This document shows, piece after piece, positions 44,434 to 51,961 of a stretch of 64,000 nucleotides of DNA. Both the position numbers and the translations under genes were made by a program. The stretch is from Leptospiraceae bacterium (GTDB lineage Bacteria > Spirochaetota > Leptospiria > Leptospirales > Leptospiraceae). The stretch spans positions 1 through 64,000 of the forward strand of contig JACKPB010000009.1 of the NCBI GenBank assembly GCA_024233875.1, in the 5' to 3' direction. The notes under the pieces are model-generated. The model was given only the letters and a program-made list of their open reading frames with translations. It ran no database searches and was not told the DNA's origin. Within the stretch, counting starts at the first letter, position 1, and each line of letters starts with the position of its first letter.

Positions 44434-44526
44434 CATTTTCAAAAAGAATTGCGCATTCACTGTTCGATCAGCAATTAAATGGCTACGACCCTTAAACAGA
44501 AAAACGCAATTTTTTTTGAGAACTGG
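44434..44526 (+). repeat. Copy 4 of the dispersed ~92-bp intergenic repeat
   Basis: Complete 93-bp copy: CATTTTCAAAAAGAATTGCG at the left, AAATGGCTACGACC in the centre, AAAAACGCAATTTTTTTT and GAGAACTGG at the right. It lies in the intergenic stretch downstream of the ankyrin gene. Confidence 0.75.
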
Positions 44527-44682
44527 AATATAAGAAAATTTACTAATTTTCTACCAGGCAGATCTAGAATTCCCGGAATTGATCATAGATTTTTGAGGAA
44601 ATAATTGGAGAGAATGAATTTTTTAATAAATAAGGAGGGATAAGGGAAACTGATGGGTAAAAAATACCCATCTGCTGTTTTC

Positions 44683-45315
44683 TTATTCTGCGCCGGCTTC
44701 TACCAGAGCTTTGATTATGTCTTTGTAATTTTTTTCTTTGGCATAATTCAGTGCAGTCTTTCCCTTGATATTGGTATCATTTACATTTGGTTTGTTTTCT
44801 AAAATGAATTGAACTGTTTGGACTCTACCTTCATATGATGCCCACATTAAAGGAGTCACTCCCTTGTCATCTTTTGTATTGATGTCTGCACCTTTTTCCA
44901 AAAGCATTTTCGCTATGGGCAGTAGATTTTTTCTGAGTGATATAGAAAGGGATGTCTTACCATTTTCCCCTCTGACTTTTAAATCAGCATTGTTTTCTAA
45001 AAGAACAGAGACTACATCTTTATTTCCATTACCACAGGCAATCATAAGAGGCGTCAAATCGCGAATCCTGGAGTTGACATCCCCTCCCGACTGAATAGCC
45101 CTCTTGAGTCCACCCACATCGCCGCTGACTACATGACGAAAGAGCTCTTCATTAGCATGGGGATTGAACTTTGGTTGATCTGAGGTGGATTCAGTAGAGG
45201 AATCTTTCTTTGATTCTTCTTTTTTAGGCTCCTCTTTTGCAGTTTCTTTGGATTCCTGTGCTATTGCTACTGAAAACCCCAGAAATATAATCAGTAATGG
45301 GATAACTTTTTTCAT
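44683..45315 (-). CDS. Secreted ankyrin-repeat protein
   Basis: 210 aa. Signal peptide MKKVIPLLIIFLGFSVAIAQ, a Glu/Lys-rich linker (about 22-50), then about five ankyrin repeats: LFRHVVSGDVGGLKRAIQSG, LTPLMIACGNGNKDVVSVLLEN, KTSLSISLRKNLLPIAKMLLEKG, VTPLMWASYEGRVQTVQFILEN and KTALNYAKEKNYKDIIKALVEAG. Likely a periplasmic binding protein. A weak hairpin (GATGGGTA/TACCCATC, 44652-44672) follows its stop. A GGAG site precedes the start. Confidence 0.82.
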   Translation of the reverse strand: MKKVIPLLIIFLGFSVAIAQESKETAKEEPKKEESKKDSSTESTSDQPKFNPHANEELFRHVVSGDVGGLKRAIQSGGDVNSRIRDLTPLMIACGNGNKDVVSVLLENNADLKVRGENGKTSLSISLRKNLLPIAKMLLEKGADINTKDDKGVTPLMWASYEGRVQTVQFILENKPNVNDTNIKGKTALNYAKEKNYKDIIKALVEAGAE

Positions 45316-45566
45316 GGAAAACTCCTTTTCTAAGATTTCATTTTGATTGATCTTTCAGATAATTTCCTAAATTTCAATGGAAAGCCAAAACAATAGTTTA
45401 GACCGGTACACATTATTGTTTGATTGAAAGGGAACAATCAGTTTCTTCTCACTAACCAATTTCTTAATAATTCTTGTACTCTCCTGTTTGGCAAATCGTT
45501 ATTCAATCAAATCAGGAAAATTTGAAAAATCATTTCGAAATCCTATAGTTATCATCGAAAAAAAAA

Positions 45567-47291
45567 TTACTTCGCTACACATCGAACATAAAAGATATTT
45601 GTTTTTGATGAAAAATAACTCTCGAAGTTTTTCATATTTATATTGTAAGCGTTGTCCGAATCTTCTTCGTGTGGAGTGGATGACCAATATTCACAACAGG
45701 GTTTAGAAAGTAATTTTCGAGATTTGCTCTCGTAACCGATTTTCAACTCCTGTTTTGTAGGCAGGCGCATACCCAGATTTCTACAATGAGTGGAAGCTGA
45801 GTACCAATTCATACGTTTCACCTCTGTAGATTGCCAGATGAGATCTCCAGCCGAAATGTAACCATTATTCGTCTGAATGGGAACCTCGTCCTCGGGCTCT
45901 GATTTTTCGTCTTCAGGATCTTCGGAAGGGTCTTTTTTTTCTTCTTCCGGTGGTGGATTCAATTCGATTTTTTTTAAGTTGATCTGTCTTTGCTCGATGC
46001 TCTTTACATCTTTGAGTAAAATGTCTACTGACTCTTCGTTGTAGCCTTCTAAAAGAATAGAATATTTGTAATTTCCGGGTTCACGTTTTGAAGTTGAGTA
46101 GGGAGTGATCCCTTCATAAAGATTTGTGTTTTTATCCACAACCTTGGCACCGGGAGGAATCGTCTCCAGGACAATATTGATGGTTGGATTCTCGAGGATC
46201 ACTTTGTATCCCAAAAACCCACCGATTCCCAACCCCAAAAACAAAAATGCAAAAATCAACCCCCAACTGTTTTGGATCGCATGGTGGGAGGTGGGAGTGA
46301 GATTGAGTTTTGTGCCTATCAACTCTCCCAATTCGAGAGCAAATTCGCTAGCAGTTTGATATCGCTTCTTTCTGCTTTTGGCACAGGCTTTTTCTATAAT
46401 TTTTTCGGTTTTGTCGCTGACTTTTAGATAATCCGGATCTGTTCTCTCAACTCTTCCGCGAATTCTCTGATTGAGGCTGGGTAATTTCTCTTTGACCTGC
46501 TTAATCATGATCGAAAGACCGCTATCCCCCTTGAAGGGCAATTCGCCGGCCAATAGCTCAAACAGCATGATTCCAACAGAGTAGACATCACTTCTTCCAT
46601 CTATGTCTTTTCTACCCTGACATTGTTCGGGACTCATGTAATTGGCTGTACCCATAGTCATCCGTGTGCGGGTGATGGAAGAATCGGATATCTTAGCGAT
46701 CCCAAAATCAACAATGATAGGCTCTCCGGTATTCCGAAACATGATATTTGCAGGTTTTATGTCTCTATGAGATTGGAGATTGTTTTCGTGACAAAAATGG
46801 AGGGCATCTAAAATTTTTGTAATGATTTCAATGGCTTCTTTGAAAGGAAATTGAACTCCCCTTTCTTTAAATTCTTTGATTTTGTCAGCCAGAGAACCAC
46901 CGGGAGCATACTCCATGATATAATAAGGGCGGTCATTGCACACTCCTACGTCGATGACTTCAACGATATTCATGTGCTTCAAGCGAGCGGGAGTCCTCGC
47001 TTCGAGTAAGAATCTTTCGCGAATTTCTTCATCATTGGAAATGTCTTCATTGAGAATCTTTACTACTACTTTTCTTTGAAGAGCGGTTTGCTCCCCCAGA
47101 TAGACTGTAGCCATTCCTCCCTTCCCGATTTTCTTTTCCAAAACAAATTTTGGAAAAAGATGCTCATTGAGCATATCCAAATCGGAATCTTTGGTAGAAG
47201 AGGAACTAGTCCCACCACTGAGACTATTTCCACACTGACCACAAAACTTCAACTGGTCGGCATTTTCAAATCCGCAATAAAAACACTTCAT
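45567..47291 (-). CDS. Membrane Ser/Thr protein kinase with PEGA and Lcl domains
   Basis: 574 aa. In order: N-terminal zinc ribbon (CFYCGFENADQLKFCGQCG, residues 3-21), a Ser/Thr kinase at about 50-320 with GKGGMATVYLGE, ARTPARLKHMNIVEV, HRDIKPANIMF, VDFGIAKI, and GTANYMSPEQ, a transmembrane segment near 350, a PEGA domain (IVLETIPPGAKVVDKNTNLYEGITPY), an acidic linker, and a C-terminal Lcl/DUF1566 domain (LIWQST, MRLPTKQELKIGYESKSRKLL, YWSSTPHEE). A one-chain transmembrane receptor kinase is implied. It is the last gene of the gcvT-gcvH set. Confidence 0.88.
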   Translation of the reverse strand: MKCFYCGFENADQLKFCGQCGNSLSGGTSSSSTKDSDLDMLNEHLFPKFVLEKKIGKGGMATVYLGEQTALQRKVVVKILNEDISNDEEIRERFLLEARTPARLKHMNIVEVIDVGVCNDRPYYIMEYAPGGSLADKIKEFKERGVQFPFKEAIEIITKILDALHFCHENNLQSHRDIKPANIMFRNTGEPIIVDFGIAKISDSSITRTRMTMGTANYMSPEQCQGRKDIDGRSDVYSVGIMLFELLAGELPFKGDSGLSIMIKQVKEKLPSLNQRIRGRVERTDPDYLKVSDKTEKIIEKACAKSRKKRYQTASEFALELGELIGTKLNLTPTSHHAIQNSWGLIFAFLFLGLGIGGFLGYKVILENPTINIVLETIPPGAKVVDKNTNLYEGITPYSTSKREPGNYKYSILLEGYNEESVDILLKDVKSIEQRQINLKKIELNPPPEEEKKDPSEDPEDEKSEPEDEVPIQTNNGYISAGDLIWQSTEVKRMNWYSASTHCRNLGMRLPTKQELKIGYESKSRKLLSKPCCEYWSSTPHEEDSDNAYNINMKNFESYFSSKTNIFYVRCVAK

Positions 47292-47295
47292 TTTA

Positions 47296-47679
47296 TTAAG
47301 ATAATTCTGAAATATAGTCTCTATATTTTTGAGAATCCATCAAACCTTCTCTACCGGACAAATCAACATTCTTGAGTTTTATCAACCATGAACCATAAGC
47401 ATCTTTATTGAGAAGAGATGGATCACTGACTACTGATTCGTTGATCTCCACAACTTCTCCCGAAATAGGAGAGTAAAGATCTTCTGCGGCCTTTACAGAT
47501 TCCAGGGTCCCGCAGGATTCACCTTTCTCAATCTTAGAACCGACTTTCGGGAGTTGGACAAAAACAAGATCTCCTAATGAATTCTGAGCAAAATCAGAGA
47601 TACCAATGGTTGCCAGATCTGATTCTAACTTCAACCATTCATGTTTTTCTGTATATTCTAAACCATCTAGTACATTCAT
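47296..47679 (-). CDS. gcvH: Glycine cleavage system protein H
   Basis: 127 aa, normal length. Conserved TEKHEWLKLE, then LGDLVFVQLPKVGSKIEKGE and the lipoylation site LESVKAAEDLYSP (Lys about 63), then NKDAYGSWLIK. It shuttles the aminomethyl group between P, T and L proteins. Nine bases after gcvT. The expected gcvP is not in the window; the kinase gene takes its position. Confidence 0.97.
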   Translation of the reverse strand: MNVLDGLEYTEKHEWLKLESDLATIGISDFAQNSLGDLVFVQLPKVGSKIEKGESCGTLESVKAAEDLYSPISGEVVEINESVVSDPSLLNKDAYGSWLIKLKNVDLSGREGLMDSQKYRDYISELS

Positions 47680-47688
47680 TGAATTACC

Positions 47689-48801
47689 TTAATTATTTTT
47701 TTTAACCTTTGTTGGAACAAAGCTTCCTTTTTGAAGGATGGCCTTTTTCTTCTCTCCTCGAATTTCTACCATAACTTCTTCAGAAGATCCGAGCTCTTCA
47801 GAGATCACCAGAGCGATACCTATGCCTTTTTTCAAGACAGGTGAAAATGTACCTGACGTGACAAGACCAATCTCTCTTCCTGAAGTAGAAAAAATCGGGA
47901 AGTGCTCTCTCAACACTCCAGCTCCTTCTAAAACAATTCCAATCATCTTAATTTCACAACCATTTTTCTTTTGATCAATAATATTATCGTAACCAAAGTA
48001 CTTGATAGCCTTTTCTTTTACAATCCAAGAAATTCCCGATTCTACCGGGTTGCGGATCATACTCAGTTCATGACCATATAGGGGATATCTCATCTCTATT
48101 CGGAGAGTGTCCCTGGCTCCCAAACCTATGGGTTTCAGACCCCGGGGCAAACCTACTTCAAGAATTTTCTTCCAAAGTTGTACACCATATGCATTGGAAC
48201 TATAGATCTCAAAACCATCTTCCCCTGTGTATCCGGTTCTGGAAATGATTAAGGTTTCTGATTGAATGCTTTTTTCTACAAAATTATAGTAATTTATGTC
48301 GGATAAAGAAAATCCAAAAACTTCAGAAAGAATTTCTTCAGCCAGAGGGCCCTGGATGGCCAGAAGATGGTAGTCCTGGCTGGCATTGGTAATCTTTACG
48401 CCGGGATCATACTTGATTAGAAAATTATAAACACTTTCAAAATTAGAAGCATTCGAGCAAATCATGTACTTTTCTTCATTGAATCGATAGAGAGTGATGT
48501 CATCTACAATCCCTCCCTGCTCATTCAAGACAGCATTGTACTGAACCTGACCGTCTTTCATTGTACCTACTGTGTTGCAGGTTAGTTTTTCTAAAAATGG
48601 TAGGAGAAGATCTTTTGAGTTTTCAATAAAAATCTGACCCATATGAGAGACATCGAATAGCCCGGCTTTAGTTCTGGTAGCCATGTGCTCATCAATGATA
48701 CTGGAATATTGCAAAGGCATCTCCCAACCACCAAAAGGAGTCATCTTTGCTTTCATTTCTTTATGTGTGTCGTTTAAGGGGGTCTTTTTTAATGTTTCCA
48801 A
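47689..48801 (-). CDS. gcvT: Aminomethyltransferase, glycine cleavage T protein
   Basis: 370 aa. Motifs in order: FDVSHMGQIFI (about 50), SRTGYTGEDGFEIY, GLKPIGLGARDTLRIEMRYPLYGHEL and EIGLVTSGTFSPVLKKGIGIALV, typical for GcvT and folate binding. It generates methylene-tetrahydrofolate. The gene starts 66 bp after the fructosamine-kinase stop, too little for a tandem glycine riboswitch. Confidence 0.97.
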   Translation of the reverse strand: METLKKTPLNDTHKEMKAKMTPFGGWEMPLQYSSIIDEHMATRTKAGLFDVSHMGQIFIENSKDLLLPFLEKLTCNTVGTMKDGQVQYNAVLNEQGGIVDDITLYRFNEEKYMICSNASNFESVYNFLIKYDPGVKITNASQDYHLLAIQGPLAEEILSEVFGFSLSDINYYNFVEKSIQSETLIISRTGYTGEDGFEIYSSNAYGVQLWKKILEVGLPRGLKPIGLGARDTLRIEMRYPLYGHELSMIRNPVESGISWIVKEKAIKYFGYDNIIDQKKNGCEIKMIGIVLEGAGVLREHFPIFSTSGREIGLVTSGTFSPVLKKGIGIALVISEELGSSEEVMVEIRGEKKKAILQKGSFVPTKVKKNN

Positions 48802-48867
48802 AACAATCCAACATCCTAAGTTTTTTTAACCAGTATTTACATAGGATAAAGAAAGAAAAAGAACTTT

Positions 48868-49722
48868 TCAATATTTCATGATTCGGTTTTGAAACCCGGA
48901 AATATAAGATCTTCCAAATATATTTACATGTACCAACATAGGATAGATCTGCCAGAAATCTCTGCGTTCCCTGTATCCAGATTCTAATCCTATCAAGGGA
49001 GCGATTTCTTCTATCCAACCGGCAGGAAATCCTCCGAAAAGTTCGGACATTGCGAAATCCTGTTCGGGAATTGAATAACTCAGACTGGGATCTATGAGAT
49101 AAACCCCTTTTTTGGATCCGAGAACATTTCCACTCCAAAGATCTCCATGAACCAAGACTGGTGAATGGGAATCCAAGCCCCAATTTTCAGCACAACGAAA
49201 ATGGATTTCTTCCAGCTTCAATAAGTGATCCGTATCCAATAATCCATTAGAAATTGCTTTAGATACCAGAGGATAGAGTCTTTGAGTCCAGAAAAACTCA
49301 GAAAATTTCTCGAAGTAAGCATTGGTTTGAGAGAGCGTCCCGATGTAATTGTTTCTTTCAAACCCGAATTTTGAGTTTTTATTTTGATACAATACGATTA
49401 GAGTTTCAATCAAATCCTTTTTCTGAATTCGATCTGTATCAATGTATTCCATAAATAAATAGGATTGATTTTGATACTTAAGAAGATGAAACAATTCCGG
49501 AACTCTTACTTTCTTTTGAAAGAGGTAATTCAATGAATAACTCTCTACCTCTGCAAGTTCTTGGTTATCAATTACCTTTACTATCACCCGCTTTTCATGA
49601 TCCCGAATCAGGTAAATAGGGAAAAGGCTCTGAGAAAAAAAAGAAACTTTTACTGAACCCGGATTAGTAAATAAATTAAACAGTTCTCCGGAATCTATAA
49701 GCTTATGAATTGTACTTTCCAT
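48868..49722 (-). CDS. Fructosamine/ketosamine 3-kinase family protein
   Basis: About 284 aa from ATG 49722, which overlaps the PAS gene stop by one base (TGATG). Family marks: FGFERNNYIGTLSQTNAYFEKFSEFFWTQRLYP, VLVHGDLWSGNVLGSKKGVYLIDPSLSYSIPEQDFAMSELFGGFPAGW, with the catalytic Asp in HGDLWSGN and metal Asp in IDPS. Such kinases phosphorylate ketosamines on glycated proteins, which then break down. Aminoglycoside phosphotransferase-like kinase remains an alternative. Confidence 0.85.
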   Translation of the reverse strand: MESTIHKLIDSGELFNLFTNPGSVKVSFFSQSLFPIYLIRDHEKRVIVKVIDNQELAEVESYSLNYLFQKKVRVPELFHLLKYQNQSYLFMEYIDTDRIQKKDLIETLIVLYQNKNSKFGFERNNYIGTLSQTNAYFEKFSEFFWTQRLYPLVSKAISNGLLDTDHLLKLEEIHFRCAENWGLDSHSPVLVHGDLWSGNVLGSKKGVYLIDPSLSYSIPEQDFAMSELFGGFPAGWIEEIAPLIGLESGYRERRDFWQIYPMLVHVNIFGRSYISGFQNRIMKY

Positions 49723-51830
49723 CAATAATTAACTTCGAGACCAATTCCTGTAATGATTTCATCACCTGAATCCGGATTGGATTTATAGATCCAATCCCAG
49801 GTGGAATCAAATTGAATATTTTTCTTTGTAGTGATAGAGGATTTCGATCGAAGTGTTGGTGAAACTTTAATATGCTTTAAAAATTCCTGAATCTCCTCAT
49901 ACTTCATACCGGGTTGAACTACACTCCACCAGTTTTTCCCCACCAGTTCTTCTCTGGAATAATCCAATAATTCTTCTAAAGCGGGATTGATAAAGAGAAC
50001 AATACCATCCATATTCAATTCACAATAAAAAATTGAAGTCTCTTGTATTACAGTATCATATCTAAATTTCTCTCTAAAAATAGATCGTTCCATAATCTTT
50101 CTATGGAGATTGATACATGCCTGATTCTGAAAGACTTCAACCATAGTAGAGTTTTCAAAGACTTCCTGTTTATGAAAAATAATGACATTTCCCAGAAAAT
50201 AACCCTTATAATTCAAACTGAGGATAAATATTTTTTTTGAAGAGACCAGATATTCTATCTGTTTGCATATTTTTCTATTAAAATTTCCAAATTTTAATTC
50301 GAATAAGCCATCTTCTATCCCCGATTTAGTATTGTCCGTTCGATTGAGTTCATAGGCGGGATCCTGGGAATCCAAAGAATAGTAAAAACCTTTGAGGTCT
50401 CTACCTAATAAATTGTACAATTCAGTAAAATATTTTCCGAAACCGGCATGAGCGCGGATGGTAAAAATATCCAAATCGGGATCGAATGAGTTCACTACGA
50501 TTGCAGATCCATTTGTAATACTGTGTAATTCTTCTGCTATGTATCTGAATAATTCCGATTGGGTATAGATCTCCAAAAATCTATTGGAAGTATTGGAAAG
50601 ATGTAGAAGTTCATCTCTGTACTGTTTGTCCAAATCATCCTGTTTCTTTTTTCCGGAAATATCCCTAAATATGAGTACTGCACCTACAGGTCTCCCTGAT
50701 TCCAGGACAGGAGTGGAGATGTATTCTGTATAAAAAAAGCTTCCATCTTTCTTCCAAAATACATCCAGGGGAATATGAAAACTCTTTCCTTCCAGATAGG
50801 TTTCCTTTACCGGAAATGTATCATCATCATATGTAGTACCATCAAAGTTTGAATGATGAACTTTATTGTGGAAGGTTTCTCCGATAATTTCTTCTCTAGT
50901 CAAATCAAGCAATTTGAGTGCTTTTTCATTTAAGTATTGAACAAACCCTTCGTTATTTAAATAGACAATGCCCTCTCCTGCAAATTCAATAATTTCACTC
51001 TGAATCTTATGAACCCGTCTATACTCCCTATCACTTCGAATTTCATTGGTTCGATCAAAAATTCGAATCATAAAACATGGATCTGATTGGTATTCTACTC
51101 TTGAGTAATGAACTTCAATGTGCGAATCATTGCTCAGTTCAATAATTCTCGGATAACCGATTTTCTGATCCAACTCATCTACCGGAAAAATCACTTTCGT
51201 CAATAATAGAAATTCTTTATCAAATCCGGAATCAACGTACTTTTTTGCTATATCATTTATATACAAAATACGTGTATCGGTATCAGTTATGATCACTCCA
51301 TCTTTTTCACTAAATTTAGATTTTTCTATATAATCTTCTTTTAAAAAAAGGAAATTACGTTCTTTGATTCTAAGATACTGCACTATCGCAGAGCCCAGAT
51401 ATGACAGAACTGTGGGAATGATAAAATGATAAAACCTAGTCTTATCCAATACAATTACTGATGAAATAAAATTGCCTATCAAAGCCAGGGCAAAGTATCC
51501 AAACATCATCGGAGCATTGTCCAGGGTCAGAATTGTCAGAAAATAAACTACTAAATTCATCACAATGTTTTCCAATGAAAATTGGCTTATATAACATAGA
51601 TGAATATTATAGTATGTAATACTAATCAACAAAAGATAAGCGATGTACCTGAGGGTATCTCTTCTTTTTCCGCTACTCTTTTGGATACCGTAACCAACAA
51701 CAAAACAAAGGACAAAAATCAAGAGTCTGGTACCTGTATCCAAAAGAGTATTGGTTCCTAGGATCTTATGGACAATCCAAATCAGGGGAAATAAAATACC
51801 ATAAATATATAATATGTTTCTCAGTAACAA
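49722..51830 (-). CDS. Membrane PAS-domain sensor without kinase domain
   Basis: 702 aa, TTG start at 51830 overlapping the small ORF end. About six hydrophobic segments lie in residues 1-165 (LLRNILYIYGILFPLIW ... YHFIIPTVLSYLGSAIVQYL). Then PAS folds: DGVIITDTDTRILYINDIAK (about 195), EFAGEGIVYLNNEGFVQYLNEKALKLLDLTREEIIG (about 285), and a C-terminal NMDGIVLFINPALEELLDYSREELVGKNWW (about 610). A GAF-like section lies between. There is no HisKA, HATPase or GGDEF output, so it must signal through partners. Confidence 0.82.
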   Translation of the reverse strand: MLLRNILYIYGILFPLIWIVHKILGTNTLLDTGTRLLIFVLCFVVGYGIQKSSGKRRDTLRYIAYLLLISITYYNIHLCYISQFSLENIVMNLVVYFLTILTLDNAPMMFGYFALALIGNFISSVIVLDKTRFYHFIIPTVLSYLGSAIVQYLRIKERNFLFLKEDYIEKSKFSEKDGVIITDTDTRILYINDIAKKYVDSGFDKEFLLLTKVIFPVDELDQKIGYPRIIELSNDSHIEVHYSRVEYQSDPCFMIRIFDRTNEIRSDREYRRVHKIQSEIIEFAGEGIVYLNNEGFVQYLNEKALKLLDLTREEIIGETFHNKVHHSNFDGTTYDDDTFPVKETYLEGKSFHIPLDVFWKKDGSFFYTEYISTPVLESGRPVGAVLIFRDISGKKKQDDLDKQYRDELLHLSNTSNRFLEIYTQSELFRYIAEELHSITNGSAIVVNSFDPDLDIFTIRAHAGFGKYFTELYNLLGRDLKGFYYSLDSQDPAYELNRTDNTKSGIEDGLFELKFGNFNRKICKQIEYLVSSKKIFILSLNYKGYFLGNVIIFHKQEVFENSTMVEVFQNQACINLHRKIMERSIFREKFRYDTVIQETSIFYCELNMDGIVLFINPALEELLDYSREELVGKNWWSVVQPGMKYEEIQEFLKHIKVSPTLRSKSSITTKKNIQFDSTWDWIYKSNPDSGDEIITGIGLEVNY

Positions 51831-51961
51831 GACTTCATCCTGATTTTGAATTTGTGACCAGAAGGATTTAACTCAGGAATCTTGAACTCTATTCCGGATT
51901 TCAAGATTTCCTGAGACATTAATTTTTGTTTCGATGATTCTACTAATGATCCGACGATCAT
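51821..51961 (-). CDS. Small ORF of 46 codons in the vault-like operon
   Basis: Runs from ATG 51961, which overlaps the vault-protein stop by one base (TGATG), to TGA 51821-51823. The protein begins MIVGSLVESSKQKLMSQEIL and ends GHKFKIRMKSCY. The overlap with both neighbours supports translation; the length is short and no family is recognised. It also contains a near-perfect inverted repeat (51872-51886 / 51900-51915), so part of the interval may instead serve as an RNA hairpin. Confidence 0.45.
   Translation of the reverse strand: MIVGSLVESSKQKLMSQEILKSGIEFKIPELNPSGHKFKIRMKSCY

Noticed and set aside
48802..48867. Glycine riboswitch before gcvT
   Set aside because: Only 66 bp separate gcvT from the upstream gene and the sequence has no aptamer-like pattern.
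51872..51915. Simple terminator after the vault-like gene
   Set aside because: No U-run follows on the minus strand, and it lies within the small coupled ORF.
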